Positions 7,736-15,479 of a DNA stretch of 39,994 bases are shown piece after piece. The translations under genes and the position numbers were made by a program. This stretch comes from Zobellella denitrificans (GTDB taxonomy: Bacteria; Pseudomonadota; Gammaproteobacteria; Enterobacterales; Aeromonadaceae): positions 1-39,994 of the forward strand of contig NZ_NMUO01000028.1 of assembly GCF_002237365.1 (NCBI RefSeq). Direction: 5' to 3'. Within the stretch, counting starts at the first letter, position 1. Every line of letters starts with the position of its first letter. The notes under the pieces were generated by a model. The model saw only the letters and a list, made by a program, of their open reading frames with translations, did no database searches and was not told the origin of the DNA.

Positions 7736-9370
7736 ATGAACAAACATCAACAGAATAAAATGGCGGTCGATCCCGCCATTCTCTGGCCCGCCGCCATTCT
7801 CATTCTGGCCGCCAGTGTCCCCCTTGTGATCAACCCTGTTGCAGGCAAGGAAATAGTAGCGGCGATGCTGAACTGGGTGACGGGCGAGTTCGGCTGGCTT
7901 TATCTGCTGTCCGTGGTCGGCAGTTTCTTTTTCATGTGCTGGCTCGCCTTCGGCCCGGTGGGAAAAATCAAGCTGGGCGCGGCGGAAGACAAGCCCGAGT
8001 TCAATACGGTATCCTGGATAGCGATGCTTTTTTGCGCCGGGATCGGCATATCCATCTGTAACTGGGCCTTTATTGAACCGCTTTACTTTATGACGACCCC
8101 TCCGCTCGGGGTGCAGCCGGGTACCCCGGCCGCGGTTGAGTGGGCCGCCATGTACCCGATGTTTCACTGGGGAATCGTGCCCTGGGCCCTGTATCTGATG
8201 CCCGCGCTGCCGATAGGCTATGCGCTCTATGTGCGCAGGGTCAATGTACTGCGCCTGAGTGAAGCCTGCCGTGGCGTGCTGGGGGATAGGGTCGACGGCA
8301 TTATCGGAAAGATCATCGACGTCACCGTGATATTTTCGATAGTGGGCGGTGTCGGCACCTCACTGGGGCTTTCTGTGCCATTGGTCTCCAAGCTGTTTCA
8401 GACCATGTTTGGCTTCGAAGACTCTTTCGGTTTGCAGATGTTTATCCTGGCCGCCTGGATCCTGATGATTTCCTGGAGCGTTTACAACGGCCTGAACAAG
8501 GGGATACAGGCCCTTTCCAATATCAATGCGATTTTGGCCCTGGCGTTGCTCGGCTTCGTGCTTTTTGCCGGCTCTACCGTCTTCTTGCTCAAGCTCTGGA
8601 CCAACAGCCTCGGGCTGTTCATGGATAATTTTTTCCGTATGAACTTCTGGACCGATCCCATTGAACAGGGCGGATTTCCCGAAGGCTGGACCATGTTCTA
8701 CTGGGCATGGTGGGTTGCCTATGCGCCCATGATGGGGTTGTTTGTGGCTCGGATATCGCGTGGCCGGACCATCCGGGAACTGATACTGCACGGGGTGACC
8801 TGGGGAAGCGTCGGATGCTGGGCCTTTTTTGCCATCTGGGGTGGCTACGCCATCGATATCGATATCAACGGCACGCTCAATCTGCAGGCCATTCTCGCCG
8901 AAGAAGGGATTCCGGCGACGGTGGTGGCCGTGTTGCAGACGCTGCCCAACTCCGCGCTGGTGCTGCCGATTTTTACGCTGCTGTGCTTTGTGTTCCTGGC
9001 GACGACGGTCGACTCTTCGGCTTACATGCTGGCGGCCATTTGTACCAAGGACATCACCGGGTATCAGGAGCCGGCGCGCTGGAACCGTATCCTGTGGACC
9101 CTGCTGCTGGCGGTGGTTGGCATTGGCCTGCTGTCGGTGGGCGGTTTGCAGGCGGTGCAGTCGTCAACGGTGCTCGTTGCGCTGCCGATGATTCCGGTGC
9201 TGTTCATCATGGCCGTGTCACTGCTGCGCTGGGCATACCAGGATTTTGCCGCCGAACTGAGGCCGCAGTGCATCGCCCATCATCGGGCCCGGGTACCGGC
9301 CGTGGAAACAACGGAGCAAGGCGAGGAAACGGTCGAACCGCTTGGATACCAGAAACCGGTATCGGGCTGA
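7736..9370 (+). CDS. BCCT family betaine/carnitine/choline-type transporter
   Basis: A 544-residue inner-membrane secondary transporter with about 12 hydrophobic segments. The glycine-rich stretch of the third helix reads CAGIGISICNWAFIEPLYF, and the family signature around the eighth helix is FYWAWWVAYAPMMG followed by ARISRGRTIREL. The TTPPLGV and PMFHWGIVPWALY segments look closer to CaiT/BetP-type carriers than to other families. BCCT members import or exchange trimethylammonium and sulfonium zwitterions (betaine, carnitine, DMSP). Here it ends an operon of amino-acid-processing enzymes, so it probably brings in their substrate. The soluble tail of about 45 residues is short, with no regulatory domain. 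The C-terminal codon is followed within 45 nt by a strong terminator. Confidence 0.93.
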   Translation: MNKHQQNKMAVDPAILWPAAILILAASVPLVINPVAGKEIVAAMLNWVTGEFGWLYLLSVVGSFFFMCWLAFGPVGKIKLGAAEDKPEFNTVSWIAMLFCAGIGISICNWAFIEPLYFMTTPPLGVQPGTPAAVEWAAMYPMFHWGIVPWALYLMPALPIGYALYVRRVNVLRLSEACRGVLGDRVDGIIGKIIDVTVIFSIVGGVGTSLGLSVPLVSKLFQTMFGFEDSFGLQMFILAAWILMISWSVYNGLNKGIQALSNINAILALALLGFVLFAGSTVFLLKLWTNSLGLFMDNFFRMNFWTDPIEQGGFPEGWTMFYWAWWVAYAPMMGLFVARISRGRTIRELILHGVTWGSVGCWAFFAIWGGYAIDIDINGTLNLQAILAEEGIPATVVAVLQTLPNSALVLPIFTLLCFVFLATTVDSSAYMLAAICTKDITGYQEPARWNRILWTLLLAVVGIGLLSVGGLQAVQSSTVLVALPMIPVLFIMAVSLLRWAYQDFAAELRPQCIAHHRARVPAVETTEQGEETVEPLGYQKPVSG

Positions 9371-9411
9371 TGCCCGGTTGTTTTCAGCGGTTCACCGCCT
9401 GACTGGTGACA

Positions 9412-9436
9412 CCCCCGGCCGATGGCCGGGGGTTTT
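9412..9436 (+). terminator. Rho-independent terminator of the island operon
   Basis: CCCCCGGCC (9412-9420), loop GAT, GGCCGGGGG (9424-9432), then TTTT. The U-run is on the plus-strand transcript only, which closes the BCCT operon and shields the opposing greB. Confidence 0.88.
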
Positions 9437-9487
9437 GCATGTCGGGGCAAGGGCGTTGCGGCGATATCTGCCGAGCCGGGGCGGCCA

Positions 9488-9970
9488 TCAGTCTTCGAAG
9501 GGGCTGTATCGAATGTGGTTGATGTACCACTCCCTGACGCCCGAGGGGGTGTTTACCCGCACCTCGTCGTCCACCTGCTTGCCGATCAGCGCCCGGGCCA
9601 TGGGCGAGTCGATGGTGATATGGTTGTTTTTGGTGTCGATCTCGTCGGGGCCAACGATGCGGTAGCGCACCGTTTCACCTTCTTCGTTTTCCAGCTCGAC
9701 CCAGGCGCCGAAGAACACCTTGCCGTTCTGGCGCGGGTCGTGGTCGACGATTTTCACCGCCTCCAGCCGCTTCATCAGGTAGCGGATGCGGCGGTCGATT
9801 TCCCGCAGCCGCTTCTTGCCGTAGATGTATTCGGCGTTTTCGCTGCGGTCGCCCAGGGCGGCGGCTTCCGACACCGCCTGGGTCACCGCCGGCCGCTCCA
9901 CCTTCCACAGGTGCTTGAGCTCGTCGTCCAGCTTGTGCCAGCCGGCACGGGTGATCAGGTTGGTTTTCAT
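9488..9970 (-). CDS. greB: Transcription elongation factor GreB
   Basis: GreB rescues backtracked RNA polymerase by stimulating transcript cleavage through the secondary channel. The 160-residue length is normal. The N-terminal coiled coil is at about residues 10-75 (LGDRSENAEYIYGKKRLREI carries the conserved acidic tip, Asp and Glu), and the C-terminal FKBP-like domain follows (RIVGPDEIDT, INHIRYSPFED at the end). The final 30 codons are duplicated next to tex at 2261-2350. The 5' neighbour on the same strand is a COG0523 GTPase, 71 nt upstream, so greB may have its own promoter or be read from that gene. Confidence 0.96.
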   Translation of the reverse strand: MKTNLITRAGWHKLDDELKHLWKVERPAVTQAVSEAAALGDRSENAEYIYGKKRLREIDRRIRYLMKRLEAVKIVDHDPRQNGKVFFGAWVELENEEGETVRYRIVGPDEIDTKNNHITIDSPMARALIGKQVDDEVRVNTPSGVREWYINHIRYSPFED

Positions 9971-10041
9971 GGGCGGGTGTTCCGTGGCCTGAAAGGTGCC
10001 GGCTATTGTGTCCCAGCGTCGGGGAAGAGGGAAGCCCCCGG

Positions 10042-11241
<1,200 letters not shown>

Positions 11242-11284
11242 TGTGTTTGCTCCGCTTGCTTGCCATGGCTTATGATGGCTTGAT

Positions 11285-11299
11285 TGTTATAACATAACA
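11285..11299. promoter_or_regulatory. Zur box shared by divergent GTPase and DUF1826 genes
   Basis: TGTTATAACATAACA has perfect 6-bp arms around a 3-nt centre and differs by one base from the gammaproteobacterial Zur core TGTTATANTATAACA as I remember it. It sits 43 nt from the GTPase start and 39 nt from the DUF1826 start, so one bound repressor dimer pair could silence both. Confidence 0.85.
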
Positions 11300-11338
11300 C
11301 ATTCTGTTCACCCCGTGTATCAGCAAGGAGCCCCGGTC

Positions 11339-11965
11339 ATGAGCATTACCGATCAGCTGTTGTCCTGTTTCGCCCCCGTCAGTGTGCAGGGCGGCGAGCC
11401 CGCCACCCTCACCCGTATCTACGAGCCCGACTGCAACCTGGCGGTGTGGCAGCGCCCCCTGCCGGCCGGGGTGGCCGACTATGTGCAGCGGCTGCTGCAG
11501 GCGGGCAGCCGGGTGAGCGTGCGCGAACTGGTGCCGGCCGAGGCGGTGGCGGGGGAGCTGGCCGGGCAGTTGCCGGATCTGCCCGGCCGGGAGGCCCTGG
11601 CCGAGGACGTGCAGCAACTGGCGGAGATGTTCGCCTGCCTGTTCGATCTGCCCCGGGTGGGGGTGCGCCTGGCCAGCCTGCAAACCGCCATGTGCCCGCG
11701 TTTCCATGTGGACCGGCTGCCCTGCCGGCTGGTGTGCACCTATTCCGGCCCGGGCACCCACTGGCTCAACCAGGAGCAGCGCAACCAGCTGCTGGCGCAA
11801 GGGGGGCGGGAGCCGGAGCAGTGGCAGCAACTGGCGGTGGGCGAGGTGGCGCTGATGAAGGGCGACGGCTGGGAAGGGGAAGAAGGCCAGGGCCTGTGGC
11901 ACCGTTCGCCGCCGGTGCCCACCGGCTACCGGCGGCTGTTCCTGTCGATGGATTTTGCCGACTGA
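11339..11965 (+). CDS. DUF1826 family protein, zinc-regulon partner
   Basis: A 208-residue protein of the DUF1826 family, which is often found beside Zur-regulated COG0523 GTPases. The hallmark stretch is at about residues 115-145 (CPRFHVDRLPCRLVCTYSGP followed by GTHW), rich in Cys and His that could bind metal. A later segment, VALMKGDGW, resembles the beta-strand core of a cupin or oxygenase-like fold, but this is a guess. The ATG at 11339 is chosen over an in-frame GTG at 11315 because AAGGAG lies eight nt before it. The gene is divergent from the GTPase and shares its Zur-like box. The biochemical function is not established to my knowledge. Confidence 0.82.
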   Translation: MSITDQLLSCFAPVSVQGGEPATLTRIYEPDCNLAVWQRPLPAGVADYVQRLLQAGSRVSVRELVPAEAVAGELAGQLPDLPGREALAEDVQQLAEMFACLFDLPRVGVRLASLQTAMCPRFHVDRLPCRLVCTYSGPGTHWLNQEQRNQLLAQGGREPEQWQQLAVGEVALMKGDGWEGEEGQGLWHRSPPVPTGYRRLFLSMDFAD

Positions 11966-11987
11966 ACTGAACCAAATCAGTGCGCAC

Positions 11988-12002
11988 GCACCATTTTGGT
12001 GT
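11988..12002. promoter_or_regulatory. NtrC-like palindrome upstream of chemoreceptor gene
   Basis: GCACC-ATTTT-GGTGT resembles the NtrC site TGCACC-N5-GGTGCA and lies in a stretch with further GTGCGCAC and GGTGCG elements. I could not find a convincing sigma-54 -24/-12 element downstream, so the assignment is tentative. Confidence 0.3.
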
Positions 12003-12060
12003 TCTGTTGTGGTGCGTTGTCGGGCGGCGGTGGCGGTGCCGCCGGATAAAGCACCACGAA

Positions 12061-12076
12061 TACCACCAAGGTGGTA
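12061..12076. promoter_or_regulatory. Palindrome TACCACC-AA-GGTGGTA upstream of chemoreceptor gene
   Basis: Perfect 7-bp arms around AA, 106 nt before the chemoreceptor start, in the otherwise gene-free 217 bp after the DUF1826 gene. It could be an operator or an mRNA hairpin. No regulator can be assigned. Confidence 0.4.
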
Positions 12077-12182
12077 ACTTTAATGCTTGGAAATGGTCCG
12101 ACCGGGGCAGCTCCGTCTTTTCCACGCCATGGAACGCTTCTTGCTGAAGGTGTTGAAAAAGCACTAAAAACAAGGAGTTTGC

Positions 12183-14348
12183 ATGGAATCGGCAGCCATG
12201 AGCAGTCAGTTTGTTTCCCCTCATATGGCCGGTCGCGGCCCCCGCATGAGCCTGGCCCTGCGGCTCAGGATGAAGCGGGCCTGCTGGCTCAACCGGCGCA
12301 GCATCGCCGGCCTGGAGCAGGTGTTCAACGGCTTTGCCGCCACCCGGGTCAGCCTGCTCCAGCGCTGGGCAGGCCAGCAGTGGTACTTTCTCGAAACCCT
12401 GGGTCCGCGGCTGGACTGGCGGCAGCCGGCCGCCAACGGCGCCCTGCTGCGGGATCAGTGCCGGGAAAACGGCGATTGCTCCGAGTTGTTCATGCTGTCG
12501 GCCGAAGGGCGGGTGCTGGCCTCCAGCCAGGCCGGGCGGGAGGGGCTGGCCGACACCGACGCCAAGGTACTGGCCGAGGCCGGGGCCAGGCCCTTTCTGC
12601 ACGGCCCCTACGCGGATCCGGTCACCCTGCGGCTCGGCCCTTCCAGCTCGCGCTTTCACGACGCCATGACCCTGATGTTCTACTTTCCGGTGCGGGTGAA
12701 GGGCGAACTGTGCGGCCTGCTGTGCGCCCGGGTGCCGAACGACGTGATGAGCGACCTGATCCAGCGCGAAGCGGGGCACATCTACCCCGATTCGGGCGAC
12801 AACTACCTGTTTATGGTCGAATCTCGTTTCGACTCGCGCATCGCCCCCGGCACCGCTCTGTCCCGCTCCCGCTTCGAGGACAGCACCTTCGGCGGCGGCG
12901 AAAACCTGAAAGAGGGCATCAACACCCCCTGGGGCCAGATCCGCATCCGCCACCATACCGAGCTGGAGCTGCGCTTCACCGATCCGGCCACCGGCGAGCT
13001 GCACCCGGGCGTAAAGAGCACCATAGCGCGCGGCCACAACTGCTTTGTGCGCTACCCGGGCTATGCGGACTACCGCCATATCCCTGTGGTGGGCAAGGGC
13101 GTCACCTTCTCCCTGCCCGGCTCGCCGGATCGTTTCGGCATGATGTGCGAGGCGGATCTGGCCGAGGTGTTCAGTCGCCGTCCCCTGGGCTGGCAGCTGC
13201 AGGCCGGCTACCAGGCCTGCGTGTTGCCGGTGCCGGCCTTCAACCTGGCGGCGGCCGGGCTGGAGTTGGCGCTCGCCCCCCTGCTGCTGGGCAACCTGCT
13301 GATGCTGCTGCTGTCCGGCTGGTGCTTTACCCGGCTGGAGCCCAGGCGGTTGTCGCGCCGGTTGAACGAGATGACGGGGGTGGTGCGCACCCTGGCCGAA
13401 GGCGAGGGCAACCTGCGCCAGCGGCTGGACAAGTCGCGTCTGGGGCGGGATGAAACCGGCGAGCTGGGCATGTGGATGAACAGCTTTATCGACAACCTGG
13501 ACGGCATGATGGGCTCGGTGATCGCCATGGCGGAACGGCTGGAGCAGAGCAACCAGGGGCTGTTCCGGGTCAACCGGCAAACCCAGGATCACTCCCGCAC
13601 CCTGTCCTCCGCCATCGAGCAGATGCTGGCGGCGCTGGCCAGCCAGCAGCAGCAACTGGATCTGGCCAGCGCCACCGCCGGCGAGATGAAGCAGGCCATG
13701 GATCAGGTGGTGGTGCGGACCCAGCAGCAACTGTTGTCGGCCCGGGACGGCAACCAGCGCATCCGCGAGGTGGTGTCCAGCTCGGCGGCGGTGGTGCGAA
13801 GCCTGGACGGCCGGGCGACGGAGATCGACGACATCGTTTCCGCCATCAGCGACATCACCAAGCAGACCGAGCTGCTGGCGCTCAACGCCGCCATCGAAGC
13901 GGCCCGGGCCGGGGAGTTCGGCCGGGGCTTTTCGGTGGTGGCCGACGAAGTGCGCGCCCTGGCGGCCCGCACCGCGGTGGCGGCGGAGGACATCCGCCAC
14001 AAGGTGGAAGGTATGCAGGGGGAAACCCGGGCGGCGGTGGCCATGATGGAAAACGGCGTGGCCGAGGTGGATCAGGGCCTGCGCCTGGTGGACCAGGGCG
14101 GCGAGGCGGAGCAGCGGCTGCAGCAGAAGGTGGAGCAGATGTTTACCGCCATCCGGGACATGGCCGAGACCCGCGAGCAGAACCGCCAGGCCACGGCGCT
14201 GATCGCCGGGCTCACCGAGGAGATGAATGCGTCCTTCGGCGAGCTGCAGCGCAGCACCGAACAGGTGAAGGGCACCGCCTTCGGCCTGCAGCAGCTGGTG
14301 GGCAGCTTCGAGGTCAGCCGGGGCGCCGGTACGACACGACCGGCATAA
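12183..14348 (+). CDS. Methyl-accepting chemotaxis protein with N-terminal sensor domain
   Basis: A 721-residue chemoreceptor that would signal to CheA/CheW. The C-terminal signalling hairpin is unmistakable at about residues 545-600 (KQTELLALNAAIEAARAGE, then GRGFSVVADEVRALA). A HAMP-like linker at about 385-440 follows the only obvious membrane segment, about residues 350-383 (LELALAPLLLGNLLMLLLSG). The first 350 residues form a globular region that may be a PDC/Cache-type sensor (WYFLETLGPRLDW, SELFMLSAEGRVLASSQAG, MLFM-like YFPVRVKGELCGLL) with several Cys. Unusually, no N-terminal transmembrane anchor is visible; the protein starts polar and basic. The start has AAGGAG six nt upstream. 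The ligand cannot be deduced. It is convergent with rof. Confidence 0.9.
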   Translation: MESAAMSSQFVSPHMAGRGPRMSLALRLRMKRACWLNRRSIAGLEQVFNGFAATRVSLLQRWAGQQWYFLETLGPRLDWRQPAANGALLRDQCRENGDCSELFMLSAEGRVLASSQAGREGLADTDAKVLAEAGARPFLHGPYADPVTLRLGPSSSRFHDAMTLMFYFPVRVKGELCGLLCARVPNDVMSDLIQREAGHIYPDSGDNYLFMVESRFDSRIAPGTALSRSRFEDSTFGGGENLKEGINTPWGQIRIRHHTELELRFTDPATGELHPGVKSTIARGHNCFVRYPGYADYRHIPVVGKGVTFSLPGSPDRFGMMCEADLAEVFSRRPLGWQLQAGYQACVLPVPAFNLAAAGLELALAPLLLGNLLMLLLSGWCFTRLEPRRLSRRLNEMTGVVRTLAEGEGNLRQRLDKSRLGRDETGELGMWMNSFIDNLDGMMGSVIAMAERLEQSNQGLFRVNRQTQDHSRTLSSAIEQMLAALASQQQQLDLASATAGEMKQAMDQVVVRTQQQLLSARDGNQRIREVVSSSAAVVRSLDGRATEIDDIVSAISDITKQTELLALNAAIEAARAGEFGRGFSVVADEVRALAARTAVAAEDIRHKVEGMQGETRAAVAMMENGVAEVDQGLRLVDQGGEAEQRLQQKVEQMFTAIRDMAETREQNRQATALIAGLTEEMNASFGELQRSTEQVKGTAFGLQQLVGSFEVSRGAGTTRPA

Positions 14349-14349
14349 C

Positions 14350-14595
14350 TCAGTCGAAGTCGACGGCCCGGAAGTGGGGGTTGTCGGTAAGCGCCTCCAT
14401 GCGGGTCAGTTCCGCCAGCCGCACCAGTTGTTCGGCCCCGTCGGTGCCCAGCAGCAGGCACTCCTGCCGATCCCCGTCGCGGCGGGTGTCGAGGGCGATG
14501 CCCGTCAGCTGGTTGCCCGAGGCCAGGGTCAGCCGGACCCTGTAGCGGTACAGGCAGGCGATTTCGAGGTAGTCATGCTGATCGCAGCTCATCAT
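14350..14595 (-). CDS. rof: Rho-binding antiterminator (Rof/YaeO family)
   Basis: An 81-residue small protein of the Rof family, which binds Rho hexamers and blocks RNA loading, reducing Rho-dependent termination. The N-terminal family motif CDQHDYLEIACLYRYRVRLT is clear (Cys-Asp...Asp...Leu-Glu...Ala-Cys), followed by an Sm-like small beta-barrel (LASGNQLTGIALDT, ECLLLG, VRLAELTRMEAL). The start has two consecutive ATG codons; GGAGG eight nt before the first favours it over a longer reading frame. It is directly downstream of an Lrp/AsnC regulator gene with a 16-nt gap, so the two are probably co-transcribed. Confidence 0.85.
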   Translation of the reverse strand: MMSCDQHDYLEIACLYRYRVRLTLASGNQLTGIALDTRRDGDRQECLLLGTDGAEQLVRLAELTRMEALTDNPHFRAVDFD

Positions 14596-14611
14596 GGTGT
14601 GTTCCTCCGGT

Positions 14612-15097
14612 TCAGCCCAGGTGCTCCAGGGGCAGGGCGGTGTCCTGCTTGATCCGCCGCAGCACAAAGCTGGAGCGCACCCCGGTCACCCCCTCCAGCC
14701 GGGTCAGCTTGCCCAGCAAAAACTGCTGGTAGTGCTCCATGTCGCGCACTATCACCTTGAGCTGGTAATCGGCCTCGGTGCCGGTGATCAGATCGCACTC
14801 CAGCACCTCGGGAAACGCCAGTATGGCCGCGTCGAAGGCCTCGAACCGCTCCGGGGTGTGCCGGTCCAGGGAGATATGGATATAGGCCTGCAGGGTCAGC
14901 CCCAGTTTGGCGGCGTTGAGCCGGGTCACGTGATCGAGGATAAGGCCGGCTTCTTCCAGCGCCTTGACCCGGCGCGAGCAGGGCGAGGGCGACAGGCCGA
15001 CCCGCTCGGACAGCTCCAGGTTGCTGATGCGGCCGTGGCGCTGCATCAGCTCCAGGATACGCCTGTCGGTGCGGTCGAGTTGGAGGAGGTTGCTCAA
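14612..15097 (-). CDS. Lrp/AsnC family transcriptional regulator
   Basis: A 161-residue leucine-responsive-type regulator with an N-terminal helix-turn-helix (LDRTDRRILELMQRHGRISN, then ELSERVGLSPSPCSRRVKAL) and a C-terminal RAM ligand-binding domain (LECDLITGTEADYQLKVIV is the conserved G-x-x-D-Y segment). Such proteins form octameric rings and respond to amino acids. The sequence is shorter-range in similarity to global Lrp than true Lrp would be, so it is probably a local regulator. It is followed by rof in the same direction and is divergent from a candidate small gene at 15171, with an AT-rich 73-bp region between. Confidence 0.9.
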   Translation of the reverse strand: MSNLLQLDRTDRRILELMQRHGRISNLELSERVGLSPSPCSRRVKALEEAGLILDHVTRLNAAKLGLTLQAYIHISLDRHTPERFEAFDAAILAFPEVLECDLITGTEADYQLKVIVRDMEHYQQFLLGKLTRLEGVTGVRSSFVLRRIKQDTALPLEHLG

Positions 15098-15170
15098 GAA
15101 TCTGTCCTTATGGCAATAACTGTTCTTAATGGATTATAGGTGGGGAGAGTTATTGCGTTAAGGGGCGGAA

Positions 15171-15356
15171 ATGACTTTATCTTTGCAACCACTCGCCCCG
15201 GCTTTGGCGCTACTATGGTTCCATCTTCTGGGACAGGCGGACCGACACCCTCGGACCCTGCCGCGAACCGGGCTTATCCCCCCGGCCAGCCCCACCGAGC
15301 ACACCAGGCCTTATCGGGCGGGTAGTGTGGACCGGCGCCACCAGCACCGGGTGTAG
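15171..15356 (+). CDS. Candidate small secreted or membrane protein (61 aa), or an sRNA locus
   Basis: In the 382-bp space between the Lrp-type gene and pckA, one short plus-strand frame has gene-like signals. AAGGGG lies five nt before the ATG, the product begins with a hydrophobic stretch resembling a signal peptide (LAPALALLWFHLLGQA), the rest is basic and Pro/Arg/His-rich, and a clear terminator follows 31 nt after the stop. An AT-rich promoter-like TATAGG lies upstream at about 15135. I do not recognise the protein. The same transcript could instead be a non-coding RNA ending at the terminator. The remaining bases of this interval hold only the two terminators listed separately. Confidence 0.4.
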   Translation: MTLSLQPLAPALALLWFHLLGQADRHPRTLPRTGLIPPASPTEHTRPYRAGSVDRRHQHRV

Positions 15357-15387
15357 CGGAAGCAAAGACACGGCCGATGCCGGCATT

Positions 15388-15413
15388 AAAAGAGCGCCTC
15401 GAGCGCTCTTTTT
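15388..15413 (+). terminator. Terminator of the candidate small gene
   Basis: AAAAGAGCGC, loop CTCGA, GCGCTCTTTTT. The U-run on the plus strand ends whatever transcript begins near 15140. The A-run also permits some activity on the minus strand. Confidence 0.85.
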
Positions 15414-15428
15414 GCGTTTGTGCGGCCA

Positions 15429-15456
15429 CAAAAAAGCCCCGGCGCTGGCCGGGGCT
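15429..15456 (-). terminator. pckA terminator
   Basis: On the minus strand AGCCCCGGC (15456-15448), loop CAGC, GCCGGGGCT (15443-15435), then a run of U (A's at 15429-15435 on the plus strand), 24 nt after the pckA stop. Confidence 0.9.
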
Positions 15457-15479
15457 GTAGAGGTGCCGGGGCGCTGTGC

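Larger units (their letters stand above)
2261..9577. mobile_element. Putative acquired island between greB and tex, flanked by 90-bp direct repeats
   Basis: The segment between the two greB 3'-end copies holds a LysR regulator and a divergent four-gene catabolic operon. It is visibly less GC-rich than the flanks and uses more A/T-ending codons. The direct repeats (2261-2350 and 9488-9577) differ only at synonymous sites, which suggests the two copies come from two functional greB alleles rather than from a recent duplication followed by decay. No integrase, transposase or tRNA is present, so the mechanism is unclear; allelic recombination with related DNA carrying the cassette is one possibility. 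The boundaries are inferred. Confidence 0.7.

Noticed and set aside
11766-14000. A 744-codon minus-strand frame opposite the chemoreceptor
   Set aside because: It is antisense to a gene with unmistakable chemoreceptor motifs and has repetitive composition.
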